Shown here piece after piece: positions 1 to 8,799 of a stretch of 64,000 bases of DNA; the first letter of the stretch is position 1; each line of letters starts with the position of its first letter. The notes below the pieces were generated by a model. That model was not told the DNA's origin. It made no database searches and saw nothing but the letters and a program-made list of their open reading frames with translations. A program made the translations under genes and the position numbers. This DNA is from Pseudobacillus wudalianchiensis (GTDB taxonomy: Bacteria > Bacillota > Bacilli > Bacillales > Domibacillaceae), in contig NZ_MAYT01000032.1 of the NCBI RefSeq assembly GCF_001685015.1, forward strand, positions 83,025-147,024, in the 5' to 3' direction.

Positions 1-1
1 T

Positions 2-1105
2 ACTGCTTCATCTTGGTTTATTCATAAGCAGTTAAAGCCGTTAACGTCATTAAGAAGGTCAATTGAAACAGCTGCATCGGGGGATTTAACAAATAAGGTT
101 GACCCATCTGAAATTCGGCCGGATGAAATTGGTTTAGTGGCCACGGCTTTTAACGATATGCTCACTCAGACAAATGAAGCAATAAATACAGTAAAACAAT
201 CATCTTTACAGTTAAATAGTTCGGCTAGTCAGGTGCATCAAGCATTTGAAGAGGTGTCAGCTGCGAGTGAAGAGGTATCAGCGGCTATTGATGAAATTGC
301 CCAAGGTGCTTCCCAACAGTCCATGGACACAGAAGATGTGAATCAACGAATAGCAGATCTGTCAGAGCAAATTGATTCGTTAGCTGCTCTATCCAACAGC
401 ATGAATCAATTGTCGGTAAAGGCGGGGCAGTCGACGAAGCAAGGAATGGACCAGGTCCAATTGTTGCGTGAACACAATAAAGATACCGATCGGATGAATG
501 AAAAGGTCCAACAACAGATCCAGACGCTGTCGAATAAAATCGCGAATATTGATATGATTATTGCTTCTATTCATGGTATTACTGCACAGACGAATCTGCT
601 TGCTCTGAACGCGAGCATTGAAGCGGCCCGCGCAGGAGAACATGGAAAAGGCTTTGCCGTTGTAGCGGAGGAAGTAAGAAAGCTGGCAGAGCAATCACGC
701 CAGGAAACAGATGTTATTCAAAAAACGGTTCAGGAAATATTAGAAGAATCAAAACAAACGGTTGCGATCATTACAAAAAATATTGAGTTAGTCGAAGTGA
801 AGAACCAGTCCGTTGTCAGCACGGAATCGGCGTTTAAGGAAAATGCCCAACTAGCCAAACAACTAGGTGAATCGATTGCCGAGCTATCCACAAAGTTAGA
901 CGAGATGATGGAGTATAAAGAACAAGCAATGGAATCGATTCAAAGTGTATCGGCTATTTCAGAAGAAACGGCCGCCTCTGCTGAACAAGTCAGCGCTTCC
1001 GCTGCCGAACAAAAAAGGGAAATGGGACGAGTCGCAGTATCGACAGAGAAGATGAATAACATTGCAGGAGAATTAAAAGAAGTAGTTAGCCGTTTTAAAG
1101 TGTAA
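2..1105 (+). CDS. Methyl-accepting chemotaxis protein, 3' part
   Basis: The 5' end lies outside the window; the frame is open from base 2. The visible part begins in the HAMP linker (KQLKPL, then [10 protein letters not shown]) and continues through the whole cytoplasmic signalling coiled coil, including the conserved hairpin tip around [20 protein letters not shown]. Chemoreceptors of this family are membrane proteins that control CheA through CheW. From about base 233 onward the DNA is nearly identical to the next gene, while the HAMP part upstream has clearly diverged. The ligand-binding part is not visible, so specificity is unknown. The gene ends in a strong terminator. Confidence 0.95.
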   Translation, partial: TASSWFIHKQLKPLTSLRRSIETAASGDLTNKVDPSEIRPDEIGLVATAFNDMLTQTNEAINTVKQSSLQLNSSASQVHQAFEEVSAASEEVSAAIDEIAQGASQQSMDTEDVNQRIADLSEQIDSLAALSNSMNQLSVKAGQSTKQGMDQVQLLREHNKDTDRMNEKVQQQIQTLSNKIANIDMIIASIHGITAQTNLLALNASIEAARAGEHGKGFAVVAEEVRKLAEQSRQETDVIQKTVQEILEESKQTVAIITKNIELVEVKNQSVVSTESAFKENAQLAKQLGESIAELSTKLDEMMEYKEQAMESIQSVSAISEETAASAEQVSASAAEQKREMGRVAVSTEKMNNIAGELKEVVSRFKV

Positions 1106-1193
1106 CGGTCTTTTAAAAACAAGTGAATAACAGAACAAAAAATCGGAAGATTCACACGATGATGTGTTCAATCTTCCGATTTTTATTGTTTTG
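233..1193 (+). repeat. Direct repeat copy 1 (MCP signalling half plus terminator)
   Basis: This block recurs 2377 bases downstream at 2610-3570. I see only about three single-base differences in the coding part, all synonymous (238, 292 and 928 against 2615, 2669 and 3305), plus a few in the terminator. Outside the block, the HAMP region upstream and the sequence after the T-run diverge sharply. This is typical of gene conversion between tandem paralogues. Confidence 0.9.
1136..1186 (+). terminator. Rho-independent terminator after MCP 1
   Basis: Long hairpin with outer stem AAAATCGGAAGATT / AATCTTCCGATTTT, an inner CACA/TGTG pairing, and a T-rich tail. It is repeated after the second receptor gene with a compensated base-pair change. 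Confidence 0.9.
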
Positions 1194-1373
1194 AGCCGCT
1201 TTTCGACTTAATCAAAAATTGGAGTATTATAAATATTTTAACTAATTTTATTAAGTAAACAACTAAATGTTAATTTTATACTTATTTTTGTAAAAAAGTA
1301 TTCCGACCTATTAACTATTTTTAGACTTAGCCGATTAAATGATGGGGCAGCTTATGGAAAGGGAGCGAAGAGG

Positions 1374-3482
1374 ATGAGGAAGATGAGAAAAACAAAAAGT
1401 ATTGCATGGAAACTGTCGGGATTGGTTATCGGTTTGTTCTTATTGCTTTTTGTAGTGTATTCTATTGTGACGAATACCATTTTATACAATAAAAGCGTAG
1501 AGGATTCGGAAAATTATGCGAATGAACATGCGAAATTATATGCAGCTGGTCTAAGCCAGCGCTTTGAACACACAAGCAAAACATTAATGACTGCAAAGCA
1601 TATGTTCGAAGCTTTAAATGATGAAAAAAAGATGACAGCACAATCTGCTTTAAAGATGGTCGAGAAGAACCTTACCGAAAACCCGAATATTTTTGGCATG
1701 GGGCTCATACTTGAAAGCAATTCAGTTCCTATTGAGAGTACGATGAATAAAACGCTAATCGATCAGCAGCATCGTTTTATCCCTTACTTGTACAAAGAAG
1801 GAGATACTATTCATACCGAGGCAATCAATGGATATGAGACAGAGGGGGACGGAGACTGGTATCAAATCCCTAAGAAAGAAGGACGGCCGATTTTAACAGA
1901 ACCATACGATTACGAGGCTGGAAGCGAGACCATTCCAATGGCGACCATTTCTGTGCCTTTATTTTCAAAAGAAAATAAATTTATTGGAGTCATGACAGCT
2001 GACTTTTCCATTGAATTCTTGAATGATGTAGTGAGAAGCATGAAACCGGATGGCGGTTACGCAAGTATCGTCACTGACCAAGGTTTTGTAGTAGCTAACA
2101 GTATTAATGAAAAATTAATTGGGACAAACATAGAAGAAGCGTTGGATTGGAAGAAGATTAGATCTGATTTAGGAGAGAGGAAAACCTCTACTCTATATGT
2201 CGATTCAAAGCAGCTAAAAGAAAAAGCATTTAATACATTTGCTCCTGTATCAGTTCAAGGAATTGATGAGATTTGGTCCGTTCAGACGGTCGTACCAAAG
2301 TCTAGTATTTTACAGACTTTTAAAGCCATTTTACTCTTAACAATCGTAGCGGCAGTATTAATGATTATTTTGATGGCAGTTGCTTCATCCCTATTCATTC
2401 ACAGGCAGTTAAAGCCTTTGGTTTACTTAAGAAAGTCAATTGAAACAGCCGCATCCGGTGATTTGACGAGAAAAGTGGATCCGTCACACATTCGCCAGGA
2501 TGAGATTGGGATGGTAGCCTCCGCTTTCAATGATATGCTCGATAAAACAAATCAAGCTATAAATGTTGTAAAAGGTTCCTCTGTGCAGTTAAATGATTCT
2601 GCTTCCCAAGTGCACCAAGCATTTGAAGAGGTGTCAGCTGCGAGTGAAGAGGTATCAGCGGCTATTGACGAAATTGCCCAAGGTGCTTCCCAACAGTCCA
2701 TGGACACAGAAGATGTGAATCAACGAATAGCAGATCTGTCAGAGCAAATTGATTCGTTAGCTGCTCTATCCAACAGCATGAATCAATTGTCGGTAAAGGC
2801 GGGGCAGTCGACGAAGCAAGGAATGGACCAGGTCCAATTGTTGCGTGAACACAATAAAGATACCGATCGGATGAATGAAAAGGTCCAACAACAGATCCAG
2901 ACGCTGTCGAATAAAATCGCGAATATTGATATGATTATTGCTTCTATTCATGGTATTACTGCACAGACGAATCTGCTTGCTCTGAACGCGAGCATTGAAG
3001 CGGCCCGCGCAGGAGAACATGGAAAAGGCTTTGCCGTTGTAGCGGAGGAAGTAAGAAAGCTGGCAGAGCAATCACGCCAGGAAACAGATGTTATTCAAAA
3101 AACGGTTCAGGAAATATTAGAAGAATCAAAACAAACGGTTGCGATCATTACAAAAAATATTGAGTTAGTCGAAGTGAAGAACCAGTCCGTTGTCAGCACG
3201 GAATCGGCGTTTAAGGAAAATGCCCAACTAGCCAAACAACTAGGTGAATCGATTGCCGAGCTATCCACAAAGTTAGACGAGATGATGGAGTATAAAGAAC
3301 AAGCGATGGAATCGATTCAAAGTGTATCGGCTATTTCAGAAGAAACGGCCGCCTCTGCTGAACAAGTCAGCGCTTCCGCTGCCGAACAAAAAAGGGAAAT
3401 GGGACGAGTCGCAGTATCGACAGAGAAGATGAATAACATTGCAGGAGAATTAAAAGAAGTAGTTAGCCGTTTTAAAGTGTAA
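1374..3482 (+). CDS. Methyl-accepting chemotaxis protein (dCache sensor)
   Basis: A complete 702-aa chemoreceptor. It has an N-terminal membrane segment (about residues 11-34), a roughly 270-residue extracellular region of dCache type, a second membrane segment (about 318-342), a HAMP domain (about 345-400) and a long signalling coiled coil to the C-terminus. The tip sequence [20 protein letters not shown] is present. A purine-rich site lies just before ATG 1374; an in-frame ATG at 1383 is an alternative start. The extracellular domain is compatible with amino-acid or organic-acid ligands, but the ligand cannot be read from the sequence. The C-terminal half is nearly identical to the preceding receptor. 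Confidence 0.95.
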   Translation: MRKMRKTKSIAWKLSGLVIGLFLLLFVVYSIVTNTILYNKSVEDSENYANEHAKLYAAGLSQRFEHTSKTLMTAKHMFEALNDEKKMTAQSALKMVEKNLTENPNIFGMGLILESNSVPIESTMNKTLIDQQHRFIPYLYKEGDTIHTEAINGYETEGDGDWYQIPKKEGRPILTEPYDYEAGSETIPMATISVPLFSKENKFIGVMTADFSIEFLNDVVRSMKPDGGYASIVTDQGFVVANSINEKLIGTNIEEALDWKKIRSDLGERKTSTLYVDSKQLKEKAFNTFAPVSVQGIDEIWSVQTVVPKSSILQTFKAILLLTIVAAVLMIILMAVASSLFIHRQLKPLVYLRKSIETAASGDLTRKVDPSHIRQDEIGMVASAFNDMLDKTNQAINVVKGSSVQLNDSASQVHQAFEEVSAASEEVSAAIDEIAQGASQQSMDTEDVNQRIADLSEQIDSLAALSNSMNQLSVKAGQSTKQGMDQVQLLREHNKDTDRMNEKVQQQIQTLSNKIANIDMIIASIHGITAQTNLLALNASIEAARAGEHGKGFAVVAEEVRKLAEQSRQETDVIQKTVQEILEESKQTVAIITKNIELVEVKNQSVVSTESAFKENAQLAKQLGESIAELSTKLDEMMEYKEQAMESIQSVSAISEETAASAEQVSASAAEQKREMGRVAVSTEKMNNIAGELKEVVSRFKV

Positions 3483-3570
3483 TGGTCTTTTAAAAACAAG
3501 TGAATGACAGAACAAAAACTCGGAAGATTCACACGATGATGTGTCCAATCTTCCGAGTTTTTATTGTTTT
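2610..3570 (+). repeat. Direct repeat copy 2 (MCP signalling half plus terminator)
   Basis: Second copy of the block at 233-1193. The repeat begins inside the coding sequence just after the HAMP domain and ends just after the terminator T-run, so it covers the whole signalling module and the transcript end. Confidence 0.9.
3513..3568 (+). terminator. Rho-independent terminator after MCP 2
   Basis: Hairpin AAACTCGGAAGATT / AATCTTCCGAGTTT followed by TTTATTG. Relative to the first copy an A-T pair has become C-G on both arms, so pairing is preserved. Confidence 0.9.
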
Positions 3571-3603
3571 GGCTCTATAAAAGGTAAATGTTGTTTTTTT
3601 AAT

Positions 3604-3651
3604 ATAGTTGATTGTAGCGGAAAGCGTCCGCCTGGAGCGAAAATTAACAAC
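3604..3651. repeat. Shortened Bacillus-type intergenic repeat (candidate)
   Basis: The stretch starts with TAGTTGATTG and AGCGGAA and ends with CCTGGAGCG and TTAACAACT, giving loose terminal inverted repeats. From memory, these ends resemble a dispersed palindromic repeat common between Bacillaceae genes, here with its centre missing. Apart from this, 3571-3815 holds only AT-rich promoter-like DNA and nothing I can name. Confidence 0.4.
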
Positions 3652-3815
3652 TAAGTATAACAAAGCCATTGTCTTAAGCCGCTTCCTAATTTATTTTACT
3701 AATCGATCATTGCAGAAATAGGACTGTCAGATTGCCGCAAATATGCATTTTATAATTTAGTGGATAAATAATAGGTGTTTCAGGGTAAAACAATAAAAAA
3801 ACAGGGAGGCGGAAT

Positions 3816-4781
3816 ATGGGTTTTATTCAATTATTAAAAAAAGGGAATACATCATCAGGCATTGCGGCCATTGGCAATACAGTATTGGCGATTTTGAAGG
3901 GGATAGCAGCTGCATTTAGCGGCAGCGGTACGATGTTTGCGTCTGCCGTGCACTCACTGGCGGATGCTGTTAATCAGGGGTTTGTTTACTTTGGCAGCGC
4001 TTTGGCAGAAATGAAGCCGTCAAAAAGATTTCCGACCGGATTTGGCAGGCTGATCAATATTTTTTGCATGATAGCTGTGATCGTTGTAACCATTATGGCT
4101 TATGAAACGATCATGAAAGGATGGAAGCTTTTAAAGCATCCGGCCGAATCAAGCGATTTTCTATTGAACTTCTTTGTACTGGTAGCGGCTATTGCAGTCG
4201 ATGGATTTATTTTATTTAAAGCGATGAAAGAAATTGCTGAAGAAGCCGGCGTAAAGGAAAAAGGCAATATCATGGCTACTGCTTTTAAAAATGTAAACAA
4301 GGCTTCTCCCGCTACGCGGTTAGTGTTTTACGAGGATTTGGTAGCCACATCAGGAGCCGTCCTTGCTTTAATCGGGATCATCCTCGCCCAGTTCTTTGGT
4401 GTGCTTGCTGCCGATGGTGTCATTACGATCCTAATCGGTTTGCTGATGATTTTTGTCGCTTTCCGCGTCGGCTACGATAACATGGTGGGACTAATCGGTG
4501 TTGCTGCCCCGAGCGATGTAGAAAATAAAATGGCAGATGTATTACTGGCTGATCCTGATGTAGTAGACATTTACAAGATGAGAATTATTCAGGAGGGGCG
4601 GGTATACCACATTGACGGTATTGTTGAATTAAGAAAAGGTCTCTCGCTTGCTCAAGCAGATGATATTAAATTTCGAGTGATGGACCGGCTGCTTCGGGAA
4701 CCGGAAGTAGCCGATGTGACACTCGGCATCATTGAAGATGATGAGAAAAGAGATTGGAAAGGGATGCCGGAGCCGACATAA
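3816..4781 (+). CDS. Cation diffusion facilitator family transporter
   Basis: A 321-aa CDF (SLC30-type) transporter, expected to export divalent metal such as Zn, Mn or Fe in exchange for protons. Several hydrophobic segments lie in the first 220 residues, followed by a cytoplasmic C-terminal domain. The metal-site motif HSLADAVNQ sits in TM2. TM5 carries YEDLVATSGAV, with Glu-Asp where most CDF members have His-Asp; this variant is reminiscent of the ZnT9-like branch, so the metal may differ from classical CzcD. The start is supported by AGGGAGG just upstream. It appears to be monocistronic, because the riboswitch that follows belongs to the next operon. Confidence 0.9.
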   Translation: MGFIQLLKKGNTSSGIAAIGNTVLAILKGIAAAFSGSGTMFASAVHSLADAVNQGFVYFGSALAEMKPSKRFPTGFGRLINIFCMIAVIVVTIMAYETIMKGWKLLKHPAESSDFLLNFFVLVAAIAVDGFILFKAMKEIAEEAGVKEKGNIMATAFKNVNKASPATRLVFYEDLVATSGAVLALIGIILAQFFGVLAADGVITILIGLLMIFVAFRVGYDNMVGLIGVAAPSDVENKMADVLLADPDVVDIYKMRIIQEGRVYHIDGIVELRKGLSLAQADDIKFRVMDRLLREPEVADVTLGIIEDDEKRDWKGMPEPT

Positions 4782-4842
4782 ATCATTGACCATGGCGCCA
4801 TTTGTTGCTAAAGTAAGGGCATATCAATTTAAATAATTCATG

Positions 4843-4978
4843 CTTTCTAGGGTTCCGCGGGTAAATCAAATCCGGCCTGGTCCGAGAGAAGGCACACAGA
4901 TAAATGCTGTGACACGGAGGGATAAAAGCCCGGGAGATTACCACAATATGATCGTGGAATCTTTCGGGCTTTTCTGTT
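4843..4978 (+). promoter_or_regulatory. Guanidine-I (ykkC) riboswitch with terminator
   Basis: The leader contains the hallmark blocks of the ykkC-I aptamer in order: CTAGGGTTCCG, CTGGTCCGAGAG, then ACGGAGGGATAAAAGCCCGG. It ends in an expression platform hairpin (AAAAGCCCGGGAGATT pairing with AATCTTTCGGGCTTTT). Guanidinium binding in this class stabilises the aptamer and prevents termination. It sits 20 bases before two SMR genes, the usual arrangement for ykkCD-type guanidinium exporters. Confidence 0.93.
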
Positions 4979-4998
4979 TTTAAAAGGAGGAGAAATAG

Positions 4999-5337
4999 AT
5001 GAATAAAGAATGGATGAAGATATTCGTCGCAGCCTGTTTCGAAGTTCTTTGGGTAGTCGGCTTAAAGCATGCCGATAACCCTTGGGAGTGGGCAGGTACA
5101 GTGGTAGCTATTATCGTCAGCTTTTATTTATTAATTGCAGCGGGCAATAAACTGCCAGTTGGTACGGTATATGCGGTTTTTGTCGGGCTGGGGACAGCAG
5201 GAACCGTTTTATCAGAAATCATCTTTTTCGGCGAGCCGGTGAAAATCGCCAAGCTGTTGTTGATTGTCGTGCTGCTCGTTGGAGTCATTGGATTGAAGCT
5301 CGTTACAGATGAGAAGGAAGGGGAGAAGTCGTCATGA
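4999..5337 (+). CDS. ykkC: SMR family guanidinium exporter subunit
   Basis: A 112-aa four-helix small multidrug resistance protein with the membrane Glu near the N-terminus ([12 protein letters not shown]) and the GLGTAGTV motif in TM3. The guanidine-I riboswitch directly upstream and the overlapping second SMR gene identify it as one half of a YkkCD/Gdx-type exporter that removes guanidinium in exchange for protons. The RBS AAAGGAGGAG is strong. Its stop overlaps the start of the partner gene by four bases, so the two are translationally coupled. Confidence 0.9.
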   Translation: MNKEWMKIFVAACFEVLWVVGLKHADNPWEWAGTVVAIIVSFYLLIAAGNKLPVGTVYAVFVGLGTAGTVLSEIIFFGEPVKIAKLLLIVVLLVGVIGLKLVTDEKEGEKSS

Positions 5338-5648
5338 GCTGGGTATATCTTATACTTGCCGGTATTTTTGAAATGATCGGTGTCGCCATGATCAACAGTC
5401 TGTATAAAAATAAAAATTGGCAATCCTTCGTTCTGATGCTGGCTGGCTTTGGCGGTAGTTTTCTCTTTCTTGCTCTCGCCATGAAAGCATTGCCAATGGG
5501 AACCGCTTATGCCATTTGGACAGGAATTGGTGCTTCCGGTGGCGCCATTTTAGGTATGCTGCTATACGGAGAGTCAAAAGACTGGAGACGAGTTGTTTTC
5601 ATTGTGATGGTACTCGGAGCAGCTGTTGGTTTAAAGCTTGTCTCTTAA
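5334..5648 (+). CDS. ykkD: SMR family guanidinium exporter subunit
   Basis: A 104-aa SMR protein with four predicted helices, the Glu in TM1 ([10 protein letters not shown]) and WTGIGASGG in TM3. It overlaps the preceding SMR gene by ATGA and is therefore expected to form an antiparallel heterodimer with it. It is under the same guanidine-I riboswitch and is followed by a terminator. Confidence 0.9.
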   Translation: MSWVYLILAGIFEMIGVAMINSLYKNKNWQSFVLMLAGFGGSFLFLALAMKALPMGTAYAIWTGIGASGGAILGMLLYGESKDWRRVVFIVMVLGAAVGLKLVS

Positions 5649-5649
5649 T

Positions 5650-5686
5650 GTACGAGCGCTTCTTCATGGAGCGGCTCGTATTTTTA
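5650..5686 (+). terminator. Terminator after ykkCD
   Basis: Stem TACGAGC / GCTCGTA around a 15-base loop, followed by TTTTTAG. Confidence 0.8.
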
Positions 5687-5811
5687 GATTAGCGGTCAGC
5701 ATTCCTTCATTTATTGTCAGTAAAGGAAAAAATAAGCATAACTAAGCGCTAAAATTTGAACCGTTTCCTGAAATTTGAAACAATATCGGTAAAAGGGAAA
5801 GGAGTGAGCGA

Positions 5812-6456
5812 ATGAAAGTATTAGTTGTGGGTGCGAATGGCCAAATTGGCAGACAGGTTGTCGAGCTTCTTCAGGAGAGTGAAGAACATACTGCACGAGC
5901 TTTGGTAAGAAGGCAGGAACAGGCTGAATCATTTGAAACGTCTAGAGTAGAAGCGGCGGTGGCCGATCTTGAAGGTAGTGTGGAAGAGATCACGGAAGCA
6001 GCAAAGGGATGCGAAGCTGTTATCTTCACTGCGGGTTCTGGCGGACAAACTGGATGGGATAAAACACTTCTAATCGACCTAGACGGGGCAGTAAAAACGA
6101 TAGAGGCCGCTCAAAAGGCGGGGATTAGCCGTTTTATTATGGTCAGTGCGCTTCAGGCTCATCGCCGGGAACATTGGAACGAAGCGATTAAGCCTTATTA
6201 TGTAGCCAAGCATTATGCAGACAAAGTATTGCAATCAAGCGGACTGACGTATACAGTTATCCGTCCGGGCGGGCTGCTGAATGAAAAAGGAACGGGGAAA
6301 GTAGCGGCCGCGGAAAGCCTGGAACGTTCCTCTATCCCGAGGGAGGATGTAGCAAAAACGGTTGTCGCTTCACTTAGTGAAGGCCATACGTTTAATCGTT
6401 CTTTTGATCTTGTTTCAGGAGAGGATCCTATTTCAGAAGCGCTAAAACGTATATGA
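5812..6456 (+). CDS. NAD(P)-binding oxidoreductase (atypical SDR)
   Basis: A 214-aa Rossmann-fold protein starting with MKVLVVGANGQIGRQV, the GxxGxxG dinucleotide-binding motif. A further segment, YYVAKHYADKVL, resembles the SDR YxxxK motif. Size and motifs fit the NAD(P)H-binding (PF13460) family that includes Bacillus YhfK; the substrate is unknown. The start has a good RBS (AAAGGAG). The gene stands alone, with a terminator on each side. Confidence 0.88.
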   Translation: MKVLVVGANGQIGRQVVELLQESEEHTARALVRRQEQAESFETSRVEAAVADLEGSVEEITEAAKGCEAVIFTAGSGGQTGWDKTLLIDLDGAVKTIEAAQKAGISRFIMVSALQAHRREHWNEAIKPYYVAKHYADKVLQSSGLTYTVIRPGGLLNEKGTGKVAAAESLERSSIPREDVAKTVVASLSEGHTFNRSFDLVSGEDPISEALKRI

Positions 6457-6461
6457 ATTTC

Positions 6462-6504
6462 TAGGAGAGCAAAGCTGTGGGAACAGTTTTGCTCTCTTTT
6501 TATT
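6462..6504 (+). terminator. Rho-independent terminator
   Basis: Stem AGAGCAAAGCTGT / ACAGTTTTGCTCT followed by TTTTTA. It closes the oxidoreductase gene just before the first paa-type promoter. Confidence 0.9.
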
Positions 6505-6506
6505 TA

Positions 6507-6569
6507 TTGACAATCTAAAAGGAAGTGTAATATTATTATGAAAAATAGACGATAGTAAATAAAACATAA
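6507..6569 (+). promoter_or_regulatory. Sigma-A promoter with putative PaaX operator A
   Basis: TTGACA at 6507-6512 and an AT-rich -10 region around 6530-6536 precede the motif ACGATAG-TAA-ATAAAACATAA at 6549-6569. The same motif, at the same distance from the -10, occurs before the ech gene at 6897 and before paaA. It lies at or just past the likely transcription start, where a repressor would block transcription. Assignment to the PaaX encoded at 7864 is inference. Confidence 0.65.
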
Positions 6570-6583
6570 AAGAGGTGTTGGGG

Positions 6584-6754
6584 TTGGAAAATCAAAAAGC
6601 AATCGCTCATTGTTCATTTTGTGATTCAGAAGATGTGAACAAGCTGTCTCAATTTGGCACAGCTCAACTCGTTTCCCAATTTTACTGTAATAACTGTCAA
6701 AGTGTTTTTGAGTTTATTAGATGGCAGGATGAAGTACACAATAGAGAGAAATGA
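6584..6754 (+). CDS. Free-standing PaaD-type zinc ribbon protein
   Basis: A 56-aa ORF starting at TTG 6584 behind AGAGGTG. It contains two CxxC pairs (CSFC and CNNC) spaced as a zinc ribbon, with the intervening pattern S-x-FGTAQ and a final FEFIRW. This matches the C-terminal zinc ribbon of classical PaaD proteins. The PaaD of this cluster (11835-12161) ends before that domain, so PaaD appears to be split into two genes here. The gene has its own promoter and the shared putative PaaX operator. Its likely role is in Fe-S/iron maturation or assembly of the phenylacetyl-CoA epoxidase; no direct evidence exists in the sequence for the exact step. Confidence 0.8.
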   Translation: MENQKAIAHCSFCDSEDVNKLSQFGTAQLVSQFYCNNCQSVFEFIRWQDEVHNREK

Positions 6755-6817
6755 TAGTATAAAAGAATCATTATTTATACGTTTTTATAATTATCGTTAA
6801 AAAAATGAAAAAAACTA

Positions 6818-6878
6818 TTGAAAGTTATTTGAAAATTAAGTATATTATGTATTGTGAACGACAGATAATAAAACATAA
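6818..6878 (+). promoter_or_regulatory. Sigma-A promoter with putative PaaX operator B
   Basis: TTGAAA (6818-6823), a 17-base spacer and TATATT (6841-6846), then ACGACAG-ATA-ATAAAACATAA at 6858-6878. The operator-like block starts 17 bases after the -10, exactly as in the paaA promoter. Confidence 0.7.
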
Positions 6879-6896
6879 AAACCAGGAGGGATAAGC

Positions 6897-7697
6897 ATGA
6901 CACAAGCAGTAGAAACGAAAAAACAAAACCTGACGATTGTAAAAAAGGAAGGAATCGCCGAAATTCATTTGCATGTCAACAAATCCAACTCTTACAGCCT
7001 CGAATTCTACCAGGATTTGAATGCAGCGATCGATGAAATCCGTTTCGATAAAGACATTAAAGTCGCTATTTTAATGAGTGACATGCCGAAATTCTTCTCC
7101 GCTGGTGCTGATATCAACTTCCTAAAATCCGCTGATCCGAAGTTCAAAACGCAATTCTGCCTGTTCTGTAACGAAACATTAGATAAAATGGCACGTTCCC
7201 CGCAAATTTATATTGCCTGCCTAGAAGGCCATACAGTCGGAGGCGGCCTGGAAATGGCGCTGGGCTGTGACCTGCGCTTTATGGGAGATGAGGCAGGACA
7301 GATTGGACTTCCAGAAGTGTCACTCGGCGTGCTGGCCGGAACAGGGGGCACACAGCGTTTAGCCCGTCTCGTCGGTTTCTCCCGCGCGCTTGATATGAAC
7401 ATTACCGGCGAAACCTTATCGCCAAAAGAAGCACTGGATATCGGCCTTGTGAACAAAGTGTTCCCTCAGGCAGAAACGAGAGAAAAAACATTAGAGTATG
7501 CTAGAAAAATTGTCAACAGTGCGACCTATGCCGTGTCGAACATTAAGCTGTCCATTATGAATGGAAAAGAAATGCCGCTCAACGCAGCGATCCGCTATGA
7601 AGGCGAGTTGCAAAACCTATTGTTCCGTTCGGAGGATGCGAAAGAAGGGTTGAACTCGTTCCTTGAAAAACGTCCGGCTAATTGGCAGGGGCAATAA
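6897..7697 (+). CDS. Enoyl-CoA hydratase, copy 1 (PaaF-like)
   Basis: A 266-aa crotonase-fold protein. It has the oxyanion-hole segment FFSAGAD and both catalytic glutamates of true hydratases, in GGGLEMALGCD and in GLPEVSLG. In the phenylacetate pathway such enzymes hydrate 2,3-dehydroadipyl-CoA, or isomerise the ring epoxide. Both Glu residues favour a hydratase role. The protein is identical to the one encoded at 13115-13915; the two DNA copies differ at only about six synonymous sites. This copy is monocistronic, with its own regulated promoter and terminator. Its start is fixed by CAGGAGGG just upstream. Confidence 0.9.
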   Translation: MTQAVETKKQNLTIVKKEGIAEIHLHVNKSNSYSLEFYQDLNAAIDEIRFDKDIKVAILMSDMPKFFSAGADINFLKSADPKFKTQFCLFCNETLDKMARSPQIYIACLEGHTVGGGLEMALGCDLRFMGDEAGQIGLPEVSLGVLAGTGGTQRLARLVGFSRALDMNITGETLSPKEALDIGLVNKVFPQAETREKTLEYARKIVNSATYAVSNIKLSIMNGKEMPLNAAIRYEGELQNLLFRSEDAKEGLNSFLEKRPANWQGQ

Positions 7698-7719
7698 GGG
7701 ATAAAACAGCTTCATCCTT

Positions 7720-7757
7720 ACACAATATCGGCCTTGAATGGTCGATATTGTTTTTTA
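7720..7757 (+). terminator. Terminator after ech copy 1
   Basis: Stem ACAATATCG / CGATATTGT followed by TTTTTA. Confidence 0.9.
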
Positions 7758-7863
7758 CTGACGCCTCTTCTTCGATGGCCAGCAAAGAAAAAGTTGTATA
7801 TTTTGGTTCTCATCAGTGATAATTGTAGTCAAGTAAAGAAAATGGGAAATGGGATGGTAAAAA

Positions 7864-8739
7864 ATGAAACCAAGATCACTGATGTTTACCTTATATGGAG
7901 AATATATACAGCATTATGGGGGAGAGATTTGGATTGGCAGTTTGATTAAGCTCATGTCCCACTTCGGTATATCTGAGTCTTCCAGCAGAGGGGCTACCTT
8001 GCGCATGGTTCAGCAAGGATATTTTAATGCTAGAAAGATTGGCAATAAAAGCTATTATTCTTTAACGAATAAAGGAAAGAGAAGCATGCTGGACGGCGTT
8101 TCTCGGGTGTACTCCGTGAGAAGTGTAAAATGGGATGGCTATTGGCGCATATTGACTTACTCTGTTCCTGAGGAAAAAAGAGAATTAAGAAATCAAATTC
8201 GCAAAGATTTAAGCTGGACGGGGTTCGGTATGATCTCTCCGAGCACGTGGGCGACTCCTAACCCGTTGGAGAAGCAGGTAATGGAACTCATTATGGAACA
8301 TGGGTTAGAGGACTATGTTATCCTTTTTACCTCCAGTTCAATCGTATCGCATGATAACGAGGAAATTGTGCGCAGAGGCTGGAATTTAGAAGAGATTGGT
8401 ATTGCCTATGAAGGATTTATTGAAGAATACCGCAAGAAATATGAAATATTAAAAGACCGGGCATGGAATAACGAATTGACGGATGAAGAATGCTTTATTG
8501 AACGAACAGAACTCGTTCATGAATATCGAAAATTTTTGTTCCTGGACCCTAATTTTCCTGTTGATCTTTTGCCGGAGAATTGGAGCGGGGCGAGAGCACG
8601 CGAGCTGTTTTACAATATTCATCAGCTGTTGTCTATTCCTGCGATCAGGTATTTTGAATCTGTATTCGAGCAGGCTTCAGACGGTGAAGTTGTATCAGAC
8701 CGAAACCGGGCTATTAATCCCTTTATAAATATGATGTAA
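7864..8739 (+). CDS. paaX: PaaX family transcriptional repressor
   Basis: A 291-aa protein with the N-terminal winged-helix region of PaaX regulators (GEIWIGSLIKLMSHFGISES, then an S-RGATLRMV recognition helix and GNKSYYSLT wing) and the long PaaX C-terminal domain. PaaX proteins repress phenylacetate genes and are released by phenylacetyl-CoA. Position between the ech and epoxidase units supports that role here. No copy of the shared paa motif is visible in its own upstream region. The start ATG lies behind GGGATGG, a modest RBS. Confidence 0.9.
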   Translation: MKPRSLMFTLYGEYIQHYGGEIWIGSLIKLMSHFGISESSSRGATLRMVQQGYFNARKIGNKSYYSLTNKGKRSMLDGVSRVYSVRSVKWDGYWRILTYSVPEEKRELRNQIRKDLSWTGFGMISPSTWATPNPLEKQVMELIMEHGLEDYVILFTSSSIVSHDNEEIVRRGWNLEEIGIAYEGFIEEYRKKYEILKDRAWNNELTDEECFIERTELVHEYRKFLFLDPNFPVDLLPENWSGARARELFYNIHQLLSIPAIRYFESVFEQASDGEVVSDRNRAINPFINMM

Positions 8740-8799
8740 AAAGCTATTAAGCAGGTGGAAGAACATAGTCGCTATTTAAAGAGAGGGGAGAAAAATAGG

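Noticed and set aside
389-1155. Minus-strand ORFs of 101 and 71 aa inside the MCP genes (repeated at 2766-3532)
   Set aside because: They are exact antisense shadows of the duplicated signalling domain, without an RBS or recognisable product.
7734-7949. Plus-strand ORF overlapping the start of paaX
   Set aside because: Begins inside a terminator region, no RBS, and runs in another frame through the clear PaaX N-terminus.
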